Positions 44,971 through 55,684 of a stretch of 64,000 nucleotides of DNA are shown here, one piece after another. The DNA is taken from the NCBI GenBank assembly GCA_023053575.1, contig JAKZAP010000001.1, positions 25,252,533-25,316,532 of the forward strand. The letters are read 5' to 3'. A model generated the notes under the pieces. The model searched no databases. It was not told where the DNA came from and saw only the letters and a list, made by a program, of their open reading frames with translations. The stretch is from Branchinecta lynchi (Eukaryota > Arthropoda > Branchiopoda > Anostraca > Branchinectidae). The position numbers and the translations under genes were made by a program. Numbering within the stretch: the stretch's first letter is position 1; the number at the start of each line of letters is the position of its first letter.

Positions 44971-45260
44971 TTAGATTCTGCAAAGGAAATTTTTATTTTC
45001 CACTATCTGCTCTAGTTATGATGTTCAGAATATGTGCGGCCGTCAACGTAAATTCTACTATGACGCGGGAAATTTTAATCTAAACACAAACGGGGCTTTT
45101 CAGTGGGCAGTGGTGAGATTGGTGAAGATTGCTTAGTGCCGGAAAAAAAAAAAAAAAATCAGAAGTCTTTCTCGTAAGGCGTACAAAAAAAATACAAGCG
45201 CATAGAGGTACCACAAATCACACGGAAATTCCACTAATTGAAAATCGATTATTCGTGACT
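44971..45260 (+). repeat. right half of split MITE
   Basis: Matches 51885-52180 and 52715-52985: CTATCTGCTCTAGTTATG, CAACGTAAATTCTACTATGACGCGGG, TTTTCAGTGGGCAGTGGTGAG and GAAATTCCACTA. Its first bases TTAGATTCTG fit the site split by H1. Confidence 0.65.
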
Positions 45261-45292
45261 AACGGAAACACGTGAATAAGTGATGGGTAACC

Positions 45293-45544
45293 AGTGTTGG
45301 GAAGTACTTCAAGTACTTGCACTTCAAGTACTACTTAAGTACAAAATCAAGGTACTTGAATTTGACTGCTAAAGTACAAGTTCTGTACTTAAAACTCAAG
45401 CACTACTTAAGTCCATGTTCTGTACTTAAAACTCAAGTACTACTTAAGTACAATTGTGGACTGGTACTTAATACTTGATACATAAGTACAAAATTTAGAA
45501 CTACTTAATACTTAAGTACAAATTTGAAGAGCTTGTTACAACAC
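45293..45544. mobile_element. hAT-type palindromic element rich in AAGTACTT
   Basis: Left end AGTGTTGGGAAGTACTTC and right end CAACACT are inverse. Flanks GGGTAACC and TTGTAACC share six of eight bases. The 250-bp interior is a chain of AAGTACTTRAAGTA palindromic words in both orientations. It lies in the right half of the split MITE. Confidence 0.6.
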
Positions 45545-46029
45545 TGTTGTAACCACTTTTTGGTTAACTTTAAAGAAAACATTAGTCAGTGGGGAAATTG
45601 TGACCATTGCCCTTGAACCGAGAGTGTATGGGGGGTTGAATCCCGAAAAGGCACAACTAGACCGCAAGGCCCACAAGCACACCAAGTTTCAAATTAATAT
45701 CTGTCATGGTTCACGAGATAAGAATGACAAAATAAACAGTGAAAACCGAGAACGGAAAACCAGCAATCGCGGCCGCAAGAGTGGAGTGTTCATAAGTGAA
45801 CTTTCCACTAAAACCGAACATGTGATCACCAAGAAGGGCTCACATGACGTATTATCCGTGCAGCTTAGTTAAATGTGATTTCAAAAGACTAGTACTTTCA
45901 ACTACAAAAAGTAAAAAGGCTGAAACTAGCTTAGCGACTTCACAACATCCGCACCGGTTCATGATGCAAACAGACGATCAGAATAGGTGGTTCGCGACTG
46001 GAACTTCTGACAGTATTTTTGTCACAACA

Positions 46030-46085
46030 TCAGTTCTATACGGAAAAGTTGAGATTTGTTCTACTTGATGATGAAAGTGAACCTC
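46030..46085 (+). repeat. dispersed GTTGAGA-hairpin repeat, second copy
   Basis: GTTCTATACGGAAAAGTTGAGATTTG and CTTGATGATGAAAGTGAA match 7085-7165. Confidence 0.5.
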
Positions 46086-46780
46086 CGTTTCACGGATTTT
46101 CGCAGAATAGTACTCGCATTCAGCCGAGAAAACCGCGCGTTTTGAGCCTAGTAAGACCATGTCCAAAAGAAACCACCGAGGAAAAGCTATTCGGTATTCT
46201 GATTGAACATGCATCCCTCGCAACCCAGCCCTCACAGAAAAAATTACCATCATCACCAACCACTTTGAGTTTGTATGATCCGTAAACTTTAGTTTATTAC
46301 CAATCACTATGACCAACAATCCAAGTGGAAAGGTACGCGAAATTTGTTGTTAAGACAAACGAAACTTCCATGGCTCATTTTCCATCGGGAGAAAGTGTAA
46401 TTCGTTGGTATAGGCCGCTGGAATTCTGGACCAAGATATTTCTTGTTCTATGAAAAGAACTAGGAATAAAGGCATCTGTGCGGTGCAAGGAAGAACTATT
46501 TAAGATAATTCTTGGTACAGGGCAAACTATAGGTGAACTCTACTAGAAAAAATAATAAAAAATACGGGAAATCATATAATAAAAAACACCTGTTTAAAAC
46601 AGCCGGTTCTGTTTTTTTTCGCCTGTTTAACAGCTGTTTCTGTTTTCGAAGTCATCATTTCTGTTAAAACACAACAGGACCTGTTTTCAAGTTTCCTGTT
46701 TTCTTTCTGTTTCTGTTCTTATGTGACCCGTTTCTGCCTGTTCCTGTTTGAATGAAAAAACAGAACAGTGCCCATGCCTA

Positions 46781-47975
46781 GTCCGAACGCCAAATAAAAA
46801 ATCGATGCCACATAAGCTCGGTACTGTCCAACTTGCACCCAATTCCGCATATTCGTTTGGTTTTCGCACATGTCATAAAGTCCCCCCCCCCCATCCACGG
46901 CCGCACGTGGTTCGGAGTTTGGGTACATGTTTGCGTATCTAGGTCATCAGTTCTTATCACTCAAATCGAACCACCCGTTCGCAACCTAAGCAAGTCAGTA
47001 ATTTCCGTATTTTCAATCCCTCAACTCTCCAAAAATGGTTGGATCCAGGAACGGAAGTTTTCCCAGAGCATTCATTATCTCGGGTCCTTGAGTCTATTTG
47101 GTGGGTCACTAATATGCCTGCCATGCTTCATCGTCCTTAGCACATCGTCCTATCCTAACTCGCGAACACCGGAATTCCGGACACCCACCCCAAAGAGCTC
47201 CGATACGATCTGGTTCTGTCATTTAGGGCTTATGATTGTTCTCCTCACCAAATTCCATCCCGATTCCTCGACTCTAAACGTTTCACGAGATTTCCGGCGT
47301 CCCCTTCACCCCCACACCCCCGTAAGTATCGACCAGGCACAGAAATGAAATAGAACATATCAGACGATAGCTCTTCCCACTTCCCAGGTTTCATTCAAAT
47401 CTGATCACCCGTTCAAAAGTTATGCTTGCCATGATTTCGAATTCCCCATCCCTCCACTCCCCTCACGATGGTCGGATCGGAGAATCGACTATTCTCAAGC
47501 CAGTCTGTTCGGGTCCCTGACATGCCTCCCAAGTTTCATCGTCATACATCATCATAAACCTAGCCTAGCCCTATAGTCAACTAGAACTAGACCAAAGATC
47601 TCCGGTCCCCTCCAACTCCCCCCAAAAGTCAACGGATCAGGTCTAGAATTGAATCGGATTGTCTGAGACACGAGGTCTTTCCAAATATCAAGTTTCATTT
47701 AAATCCGATCACTCGTTCGAACGTTACACACACCTTAAGCTACCAGATTTCCCCTCCCTTCACCCCCCCCCCCCCTCCCCGATGGTAGAATCGGTGGAAG
47801 TGACTTTTTCCAAGTAATTCTGGTTGGGCCCTTGATACTTGTGCAAAGTTTCATCGTCCTAGGTTATGTGGAAGTGCCAGAACTAGTAAAACCCAGACCG
47901 ACAGACGGACGGACGAATCGACGGACGGAAATTCAGATCGCTATTTAGATTGTTAGATTGGCCGAATAGCAAGTG
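46781..47975 (-). mobile_element. H2-type element, right part with 5' end
   Basis: Inverted H2 core (GATCACCCGTTCAAAAGTTA, CCCTCCACTCCCCTCACGATGG words) leading to AGACCGACAGACGGACGGACG and a diverged terminal hairpin (CGCTATTTAG...CAAGTGCAAT) at 47940-47975. Together with 39065-39562 it forms one older H2 copy. Confidence 0.65.
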
Positions 47976-48261
47976 CAATACAAATTAATTTTAACATTCC
48001 CCGGTTTGGGCTACAACATAAGTCTTTCTAGGTTACTGCAACCCTCTATTAGTTTATTGTATCCCATTATGCATTCACGTGTCAGCCAAATGCGAATCGG
48101 TATCAAGTCAACGCAATCGTGTTCATTGTTAACTCGGTTCAAGCGAGGATATCCTCATGCCTGTATTGCATTTGTAACAGATTTGGTTCGTTATGTTCTC
48201 TGTCTTCTACAAGATATGTACAATTCGCGCTAACCCTTGACAAGCTGTAACAGTACGGTAC

Positions 48262-48501
48262 CTGGTTCGTTGAAGAGCAGGATGAGCTTTTGAGTGATCC
48301 CCTTTCCGGAAGTAGCTGCACCAAAGTCCCGAACAACCGGACTATTCTCTGAATATTTCATGTTGAAATGCATCAGCAGTGAGACTAACTTGTCAATTAC
48401 TATCTCAGCATTAGCAGGCGGGTCTGATCCATTGAGGACGACGTAGAGACCTTCAATTACAGTCAACATGGTAGGAACGAAAGCTGTCTGCGATATACGA
48501 T
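48262..48501 (-). CDS. NCKIPSD: SPIN90 exon C
   Basis: 240 nt from acceptor CTCTTTCAG (48502) to donor CCAG|GTACCG (48261), phase 1 to phase 1. It encodes RISQTAFVPTMLTVIEGLYV and VIDKLVSLLMHFNMKY, then GITQKLILLFNEP. This matches the vertebrate stretch FAQFLLNIVEDGLP / LPDLCVNLLLALNLHLP / IFSEKLLLLLNRGDDP. The donor is weaker than the others (GTACCG), but phase and homology agree. Confidence 0.85.
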
Positions 48502-48540
48502 CTGAAAGAGTAAAGCACAAAGCTTATAGTTCGTATCCAC

Positions 48541-48822
48541 ACCTGAGCCTCGTTTTTGTTGCAATAGTGCTGCCGCATCGTTGCTGCAGCACTTCTTTGC
48601 TTCTACACAAGATGCGTTTTTGGATTCGCTGCCTGCAAGATTTCTTCTTGATTGAAGCAGCACCTCGCAGGGAAGCACGGACTTGGTCCGTGAGCAAGTC
48701 CGCGATTCCCGAGAAGCGCTCTCTTCTTCCTCGGAAGCACTGCAGTGCAAAAACGCCATTTACCAGAAGTAGCCGAGAAGTGGACGTGCAGCGTGCAACA
48801 AAAACGAGGCTCTGGACTTACC
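48541..48822. mobile_element. TIR element next to SPIN90 exon C acceptor
   Basis: Left end CTGAGCCTCGTTTTTGTTGC and right end inverse of CAGAGCCTCGTTTTTGTTGC. The GC-rich interior repeats GCTGCAGCA and GAAGCACT words in both orientations. No clean target duplication. It begins 40 bp upstream of the exon C acceptor. Confidence 0.6.
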
Positions 48823-49125
48823 AACCCTAATGTAACCTTCAGCTTGTGTCTCGTATAAATCCCGCCTCTATTCAATACAAAACAAGATTTCAGGCACAAA
48901 AAATTTCCCATCTTAAATAGCCACAATTTCGTGCGAGAAAGACCATAAATATGAAAGAAGACATGCAAAATATTTATATACATGAAGTGTCTAGAAAAGG
49001 CTATACAAAACTCCCCAATGCTCCATAACTAGCTTTTCGCATGATGAATTGTTACTCTATTGGTAGGACTTTGGGAATCTCGGCGTTGCAGCCCAACAGA
49101 ACAGAGTGACCAGAGGTGAGCAAAG

Positions 49126-49543
49126 CCTGGGCGTCATCTATGGGGGGGGGGAGGAGGCCCCCCCCCCCCCCCCGAATGTTGCCGGTCAGTCGGTTTTTCA
49201 TTTATTTTAAAATCACCGCGATTTTTCGTGAAAACAGTCAATTTTTTCTCATTTTTACCGACTGTTTTTGCAGAAAAACGACTGTTTTGACGAAAAATCG
49301 ACTTATTTTAAGAAAAATCGATTGTTTTTTAGAAAAATCAATATTTTTACGAAAAATCGTCTGAAAAAACAATCAGTTTTTCTTAAAATAAGTCGAATTT
49401 TGGTTAAAATAAGTCGATTTTTCGTTAAAATAAGTCGGTTTTTCGTCAAAACAGTCGTTTTTCTGCAAAAACAGTCGGTAAAAATGACCATAAAAATACC
49501 TTGCCCCCCCCCCCCCCAACCTTTTTGGCTAGTAGCGCCTCTG
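49126..49543 (-). mobile_element. hAT MITE, CAGRGGCGT family, exact 8-bp TSD
   Basis: 418 bp, flanked by perfect GAGCAAAG (49118-49125 and 49544-49551). The left end has drifted to CCTGGGCGTCATC; the right end is the inverse of CAGAGGCGCTACTAGCC. The interior contains more AAAATAAGTCGATTTTTCG-type units than the other copies, which explains its greater length. Confidence 0.9.
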
Positions 49544-49649
49544 GAGCAAAGGGGTTGGGGGGTAACAACCTGAAGGAAGCAATATGTAACTGTGGATAAC
49601 AATTTACTGGAAAAAGCTTGTTTGTAGACTATCGCGAAACAGAGAGTAG

Positions 49650-50031
49650 AGGCGTATTCTCGCCGTTCCCCGAGGACTCCTCTGGGAATCAAAGGGAACG
49701 GCGAGAAGGAGGGAGTCACTCCACGCGGACTCCGCGTCTGAAAAACAATGAGAACACGGGGAATGCTTTCAAAGTGAATTTTCTTCTAAAAATAAAAATG
49801 CAGTTGACGAAATTAGTATGGATCCACTTTATTTTTGGTTTTGTTGATTCTGATTGTTTTTAAATAATTTTACACTGCACGACACCAGCAAATATTGATT
49901 CCCCTCTGAATATGAAAGGGAGTCCTTTTCGATGACGGTGATGATAATCGGAGCATTCCCCGTCCGTGGGGACAAACAAAAACGCGGGGACTCCTCAAGT
50001 GGAGTCCTCGGGGAACGGCGAGAATACGCCT
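49650..50031. mobile_element. TIR element with 3-bp TAG duplication
   Basis: Ends AGGCGTATTCTCGCCGTTCC... are inverse over 31 bp (49650-49680 and 50001-50031) and are flanked by TAG on both sides (49647-49649 and 50032-50034). A 3-bp duplication fits PIF/Harbinger or CACTA groups, but the family is unassigned. No coding frame. Confidence 0.7.
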
Positions 50032-50224
50032 TAGATTCAGATTATAACAGAAACAGCGTACTCCAAGGGTTTCTTAAAGGAACAGAAAACTTGACTCAAA
50101 CTTGACTCGGGGAGCTAGCTGACATATCAAGAATGTACCCTGAGTCGATATTGAAAGTAAGAAAAATTCTCGTTACGACCATTGCAATTTCCGGGCAGGT
50201 TCCGAGAATTCGACTTTTGAGTTA

Positions 50225-50345
50225 GTAGAAAAAAAGCAAAAGGATTGTGTGTCGGGAGTAGGAATCGAACGCACGACCTCTTGACTACTATCCCGATACT
50301 ATGGCCGAAACACGGCCAAAGGCGAACTTTTACAGTGCATGCGTG
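50225..50345 (-). repeat. tRNA-derived SINE-like fragment
   Basis: On the - strand the sequence has a B box (CGTTCGATTCC at 50260-50270) preceded by AGTCAAGAGGTCGTG and an A-box-like GGGATAGTAGTC; TCCCGAC pairs with TCGGGA. The arms are too short for a functional tRNA, so a SINE head or tRNA pseudogene is more likely. No anticodon arm can be drawn with confidence. Confidence 0.5.
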
Positions 50346-51799
50346 CATAATTAAAGTGCATAAGGAGCAAGGGCCTGCCAGCTAGATTTGGGAACACTAA
50401 GGAGGAGGTTCGAGATAACAAAGAAGGGGGGTACTGTCGACAATAAGTCCCTGCATCTTTATCTAAGCCCCCCCCCCCCAGGTCGGTTTGATGGCCGAAA
50501 GTTGCGTAGTCAAGTTTTCTGTGCCTTTAAAGCTCGAAACGGCAGCGACTTTCTTGCCATGTCATTCAACAAAATTTATATTGCGGCAGTCTCCACTTTG
50601 TACCGCAAGATGGTCACACTGCCACCTATGGCGTTCGTCCGGAGTAACTGTTGAGCTTGCTCGTAAAGCTCGTTCACCTTTGGTGGTAAAGCATTGACAG
50701 TCCGCGAATTGTCTTTTCCTCCTGTCAGACAACCCGTTTTTTACGCCCCCCCCCCCCTCCCAAATTTGAAGACATCTGGATTAATGTCATGTTGTACCGC
50801 TGTTCTACTTAGCCAATGTAGAATTATTACGGCGAAAGCTGGAATTAGGGCCGACCCATGAGGTTATGACGGAAGATGAAATATTCCAAACAAAGTCTTA
50901 TTCGCTCCTTATGAATGTCGTCGCATCACCTCTAATTCAGATTAAAGGTGTTACAGCTGATGGCCGCTAGAAATAAGTCACCTAGCCTGGCAAGAGCCAA
51001 ATTTTGTGTGTGTGTGTTTCAGCGAGTTTTTAGAGAAATGGTAGTATCCAACCGAAAATTTCCGTCCACTAGGGTATTACAATTGCGTTTTAGCTGAACT
51101 GTATTTCGACTCCATTTCCATTTGTCGTTTTCCCTTCTGAAAAATATTCTGCTATATATATAAAAAAAAAAAAAGACAAGCTGATATCCTGGGACTCGAT
51201 CGAATTCTCAGTTTTGCTGAACATCGTCTAGTTTCGCATTCTCTTTTTTGGCAAAAACTAAAATTCGGATAATCGCGTTCATGTCTAATTTCCTCAACTT
51301 AAAGAGAAAGGGGAATATCGAGTTCAATGCGATTAACTAACATGTTATTATACTTCGATATGTTTATTTTTACACCAACGATAGATGTGCCAATACCATT
51401 CTCCGTCCACCTTTTTGTTCGGCCGATGTTGGCAGCATCTGCAAGAAAGCCTTGACTAAGAAGTGCTACTGAGAAGTAAAAAACTTATCTCGATTAGAAA
51501 TTAGTTGGCAGAAAGCCCCTTCATTAGCTTGGCTTGAAGCCACTTAATCACAGTAAACTAGCTACACCTTTAATGTTTCTCGGAGGCAAGATCTACGATT
51601 CAACCTAATACTAGTACCTACGATTCAATCTAGCAGGTCGAAATTTACGTAATGAGTTATGTATTTTAATACATATTATTTAGATAATCATAATATATCT
51701 CCGTATTCCCTATGATGACTGTCTCGGTCGCGAGAGGTAGCCTACTTACTTTTTGAGATGTAGGCTAGCTGACGGAAGTTTTCAGCAAATTCAGGAAAC

Positions 51800-52254
51800 C
51801 TGTTAAAGTTTAACTGAAAAGCAAACTTATTTTCGTATCATTTAATTGAGTACACTGAGTTATTTGGATTCTGCTAAGAGATTTTCTTATTTTCCACTAT
51901 CTGCTCTAGTACTGAGGTTCAGAATATCTATGGCTATCCTCACAGCGCAAATTCTACTATGACGCGGAATATTTGAATCTGAACACAAACGCGACTTTTA
52001 AGTGGGCGGTGAGAAGCTTGGTGAAGATTGCTTCGTGCCAGAACGAAAAAATTTCATAAATGTTTTCCGTCAAGCATACGAAGTAGGTAGTACCACAAAT
52101 CTGACAGGGAAATTCCACTATTTGAAAACTGATTACTCGTGAATAGCGGAGCGACGAAGTAATGTATTTTCATGGGGCCTTCAAGCCTCTTTAAGTGAAT
52201 TAGTGAGGGGTAAAAAGACTGTCCCATCCCTGCCCTTTTCAGTTAAGCTTTAAA
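51800..52254. mobile_element. CTTTAAAG-ended MITE, copy 2
   Basis: Left end TGTTAAAGTTTAACTGAAAAG, right end CTTTTCAGTTAAGCTTTAAAG, inverse with few mismatches. The interior matches the copies at 44971 and 52632. Confidence 0.65.
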
Positions 52255-52631
52255 GGAAAACGCTGCCCATTTTTAATTTACTGTTACCACCAAAACATAA
52301 TAATTCCAATACATCCGACTTCCTTAACAACATTATTTAATTCTTAAGCCCGGAGACCCGGTACATTCTGAACTGGCTAAAGACACCTCACTAATCTTTG
52401 CCCCTGCCCCGACTCACTGGTTTCCATGCGCATTATGCTCCTGACGACTGTGCGAATATTCTGCTAGTGATGCATAAAACCGGTTTCTGAATTGCAAGTT
52501 GTTGCTAGAGGTCAATGGGTCTGGGAAAAAGCTTAAAACAGCCAAAGCCAGAATTTGTTGTTAAAAGCAAACCTTAGTTAAAGTATTCAGATAGTTTCGA
52601 ATATTGGAACAACCAGTAAATAGTGCGAAGT

Positions 52632-53193
52632 GTGCTTTAAAGTTTAACTGAAACGCCAACTTATTTTTGTGTCATTTAACTGAATACACTGAATTATTTT
52701 GATTGTGTTCTATTTTCCAGCATCTGCTCTAGTTATGGCGTTTATAATATCTGCGGCAGTCCCCACAGCGTAAATTCTACTATGACACGGGAAATTTATC
52801 TTAACACAAACGCGGCTTTTCAGTGGGCAGTGGTGAGATTACTGAAGATAGCTTAGCGACTGAACAAAAATAAATCATAAATCTTTCTCGTAAGGCATAC
52901 AACAAAAATACAAGCGCATCGAGGTGCCACAAATCCCAAGGAAATTCCACTATTTCAAAATCGATTATTCGTGAATGGCGGAAGATGATATGATGTGATA
53001 TAGATTTATTACCTGCCAAAACTGTACAAGTACAATAGGGGGCAGAGTATGAGAAAACAAGAAAAAAGAAAAAAAGCAACAAAATGCGAACGAAGTAACG
53101 CATTTTCAGAGGGTCTTCAAGCCAATTTAACTGAATAAGTTATGGGTAACTAGATTGACTTATCCCAGCCCTTTTCGGTTAAACTTTAAAGCA
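52632..53193. mobile_element. CTTTAAAG-ended MITE, copy 3
   Basis: Left end GTGCTTTAAAGTTTAACTG, right end its inverse (CGGTTAAACTTTAAAGCAC), flanked by AAGT on both sides (a possible 4-bp duplication). About 560 bp, no coding frame. Confidence 0.7.
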
Positions 53194-54284
53194 CAAGTCG
53201 AAGTAAATACAAATTATATCACAAATTTGTATCTAACATAGGTCACCCATTTGAATCTCTGCTGGGTTTGTAAACGATTAAGCTGTTTTCAACCTCCCTG
53301 TTTTAGACGAGAAACCCGGAAAACTTGCACAACCGGTACTTACGACAAATGGTCCCTTCTGAAAGCAATACACAGGATCATAATCGGCCTCGAAGAGAGC
53401 CCAACATGTCAAATCCAAAAAATAGCTTGGTGCTGTTATGATGGAACTTTGACATAGGATGCTGAAAATCTTGGAAATGAGAACAGAACTGGTAGAAAAT
53501 ACCCTTAAAGGACCCGTCATACATGTAATGCCAATGCAACCTACTTCCATAATTACATCTATTAATTCTTAAGCCCGGAGACACAAATTTCATATGTTAC
53601 ATTCTAATCCGCTAACGACACCACTGATTTTCACACTTGCCGTTTTTCACTATTTTCCATGCGCAGCCTATGATGCTCCCGACGAGTGTTCGAGTATTAT
53701 AATAAGCTATGGAGGCGTAAAATCGGTTATCTGAATTTTTCCATGTTCTTGTTAGCAGTCACTGGGTCTGGAATAATGCTTTTAATAGCCAAAGCTGTGT
53801 ATACCTTTTTAAAAGCACAGCCGAGTTTTACAGTATTTAACTAGTTCTGAATCTTGGAACATAACAAATAAATAGTGCGAGGTGCGCTTTAACAGTTCCA
53901 TCGCTTTACATGTTATTTCTTTTCTTTATATCTTTTCAGTATTTTTTTTCAGGACTTCATACAGTGACGGGTCAAGCAAAAGTAACATTAATTCAAAAAT
54001 AAAATTTCACACCTTGTTGATGAAGCTGATTCACAGTTGACGAGTCGATAAGATTGGAAGGAGACATGCTTGGACAAAACCGTAATTAACTTAAAGCATA
54101 ACTGAAAACTTAAAATGAAACATTCTTTTCCTTCTCAACTATAAGCGCCGTCGCCAGTCCCTACTTCAATTTTCCTTTCACAGTTTTCTCGATTCTTGCG
54201 TTCTCTGCAAAATCTAAAAATATTTCGCGTTGATTGTTCAATTGGAGTTCCGGACTGTTCGAATCAATCTGGGACAAAGAGCCA

Positions 54285-55192
54285 GTTCCACCCTTAACAA
54301 TAAGTAACTACTGTTAGTATTTTCGTTCCAACCTCGTGAAAAGTTACTACGCCGGCCGTTCCAACCTTCTCTAAATAGTAACTATATGTCTTCCACCCTT
54401 CTAATAATACGTAACTATTAGTTACTATTTTCGTTCCAACCTCGTGAAAAGCTACTAGCGTGAACACGCCCTTCAGTAAGTAATTATTAGTTACTAATTT
54501 CGTTCAAACTTCATGAAAAGTTACTACGCTGACAGTTCCAACCTTCTCAAAATAGTAACTAATAGTAACTATTTGCTTACCACGCTCTACGATCTCTGTG
54601 ACGTTATCGGCGCAATTAGCCCGAGGCACGATATTTTGCAAAAAAAAAAAAAAACTTGTTCCAGCCCTGACCCCAAGAAACAAAATTCGTGACCTCATGC
54701 GTAGTAACTACGGTGAGTAGGGGGAACACGCTCATGGCTACCACGCTCGGGAGCGTAGTTAGCATGGTAACTACGATCTCTGTGACGTGATTGGCCCGAT
54801 CAGCCCGCGGCAGAATATTTTGCCGAAAATAGGACCTTGTGTTCCAACCTTGACGTGACGTCATGCGTAGTATTCACAGTAAGCAGGTCGGAACACGCTC
54901 AAAGTTTATTGGCGATTTTAGTCAAGGAGAGTGTGCTACCCTACTTACCATAGTTACTACGCGTGACGTCACCGAGTTTGGCTTCTTGGTGTCAGGGCTG
55001 GAACGAACTTTTATATTTTCGGGCCAATCATCTGACAGAGACCGTAGTTACCACGCTTTCTACACTCCCGAGAGTGGTGAGAAAATAATTACTTTAGTTA
55101 TTATTTGGAAGGGTTGGAACACTTTTCATTTCATGAGGCCGGAACGAAAATAGTAACTAATAGTTACTATTGTTAGAAGGGTAGAACACGCT
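54285..55192. mobile_element. TTACTATT-family long palindromic element
   Basis: The right end GAAGGGTAGAACACGCTC and left end GTTCCACCCTTAACAATAAG are inverse. Nearly the whole 900 bp is composed of repeated units in both orientations: AGTTACTATTTTCGTTCCAACC, GTGAAAAGTTACTACGC, and CGATCTCTGTGACGTNATYGGC. A short copy lies at 26385-26692. No coding frame. Confidence 0.7.
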
Positions 55193-55377
55193 CAAGACTG
55201 CATGTAATAGGTAGTGAGCTTTCACAGTGGAGTGGAGAGACATGCCAGAGTTAATTCATAGAAGCTGATCGGTTTTTTTCTTCCGGTAATTTTGAACTGG
55301 AATGCAGCAACTTCCCGCGATGAGAAACTGGAACGATAAGCTCTTCAGTGAGCCACTTAGGATAAACCATGACTTAC

Positions 55378-55684
55378 CAACAAAGGCCACAGGAAGGCAC
55401 TCCTGAGATTCCACCAGTTGAATAAGCAGTTCAACTGGACCAATCATTTCGGACGGTCGTTCAATCGAGCTTTCCACGTCATTTAAAAGCTCAAACGGCA
55501 GTGTGGACAAGATCAAGTTATCACAGACCCTGGAATCGAGAAGACAGAGCTCGCTAAATATCTGTCTCACTGTATCTCGAATAGCTGAGTGGGCTTTAGC
55601 TTGGAAAAGGTTCAGCAGAGTTGTAAGGTCGTCGTGCCCTCGGATGGAGATGATTTGGCGGACAACAGTGGGATCGGCATCCCG
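55378..55684 (-). CDS. NCKIPSD: SPIN90 exon B
   Basis: 307 nt from acceptor TTTTCACTTCCAG (55685) to donor TTTGTTG|GTAAGT (55377), phase 0 to phase 1. It encodes RDADPTVVRQIISIRGHDDL, then LLNLFQAKAHSAIRDTVRQI, FSELCLLDSRVCDNL and LSTLPFELLNDVESS. Vertebrate SPIN90 has DADPEVCKKM, YYQMEHRASLRLLLLKCF, AMCSLDAAI and SSVLPVELARDM in the same order. This is the start of the armadillo-like Arp2/3-binding region. Confidence 0.9.

Larger units (their letters stand above)
40495..45565. mobile_element. CTTTAAAGTTTAACTGAAAAG-ended MITE, split by H1
   Basis: The left part (40495-40565) and right part (44971-45565) together correspond to the uninterrupted copies at 51800-52254 and 52632-53193. The right half includes CTATCTGCTCTAGTTATG and GGAAATTCCACTA, and ends GGTTAACTTTAAAG. 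Confidence 0.65.
39563..46780. mobile_element. 7.2-kb hAT-type element with 8-bp TSD, carrying nested elements
   Basis: Ends TAGGCATCGGCACTGTTC and, inverted, TAGGCATGGGCACTGTTC; exact duplication GTCCGAAC at 39555-39562 and 46781-46788. Both ends continue into long CTGTTTCTGTTTT-rich inverted tracts (39578-39770 and 46590-46770). A small ORF starting ATG 39816 (MPHFKRGPTRNVDVMAAMKN) is the only coding remnant; no transposase was recognised. Inside lie a palindromic MITE (40495-45565), an H1 element (40566-44970) and a hAT-type palindrome (45293-45544). Confidence 0.8.
36030..48261 (-). other. SPIN90 intron C-D, 12 kb of nested transposons
   Basis: Holds an end-truncated hAT MITE, an H2 fragment, a LINE interrupted by a hAT MITE, and an inverted H2-type element split by a 7.2-kb hAT-type element that itself contains a palindromic MITE split by an H1 element. 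36030-36920 shows nothing recognised. Confidence 0.6.
48502..55377 (-). other. SPIN90 intron B-C, repeat-filled
   Basis: 6.9 kb containing a TIR element (48541-48822), a hAT MITE, a TAG-flanked element, a tRNA-like SINE fragment, two CTTTAAAG-ended MITEs and the long TTACTATT palindrome. 50400-51790 and 53200-54280 show nothing recognised apart from a short C-run and AT-rich sequence. Confidence 0.55.

Noticed and set aside
46833..47348. 171-codon frame on the + strand
   Set aside because: It runs antisense through an H2-type repeat core whose other copies do not keep the frame.
50225..50345. Functional tRNA gene
   Set aside because: The D and anticodon arms cannot be formed; only the T-arm and part of the acceptor stem are present.
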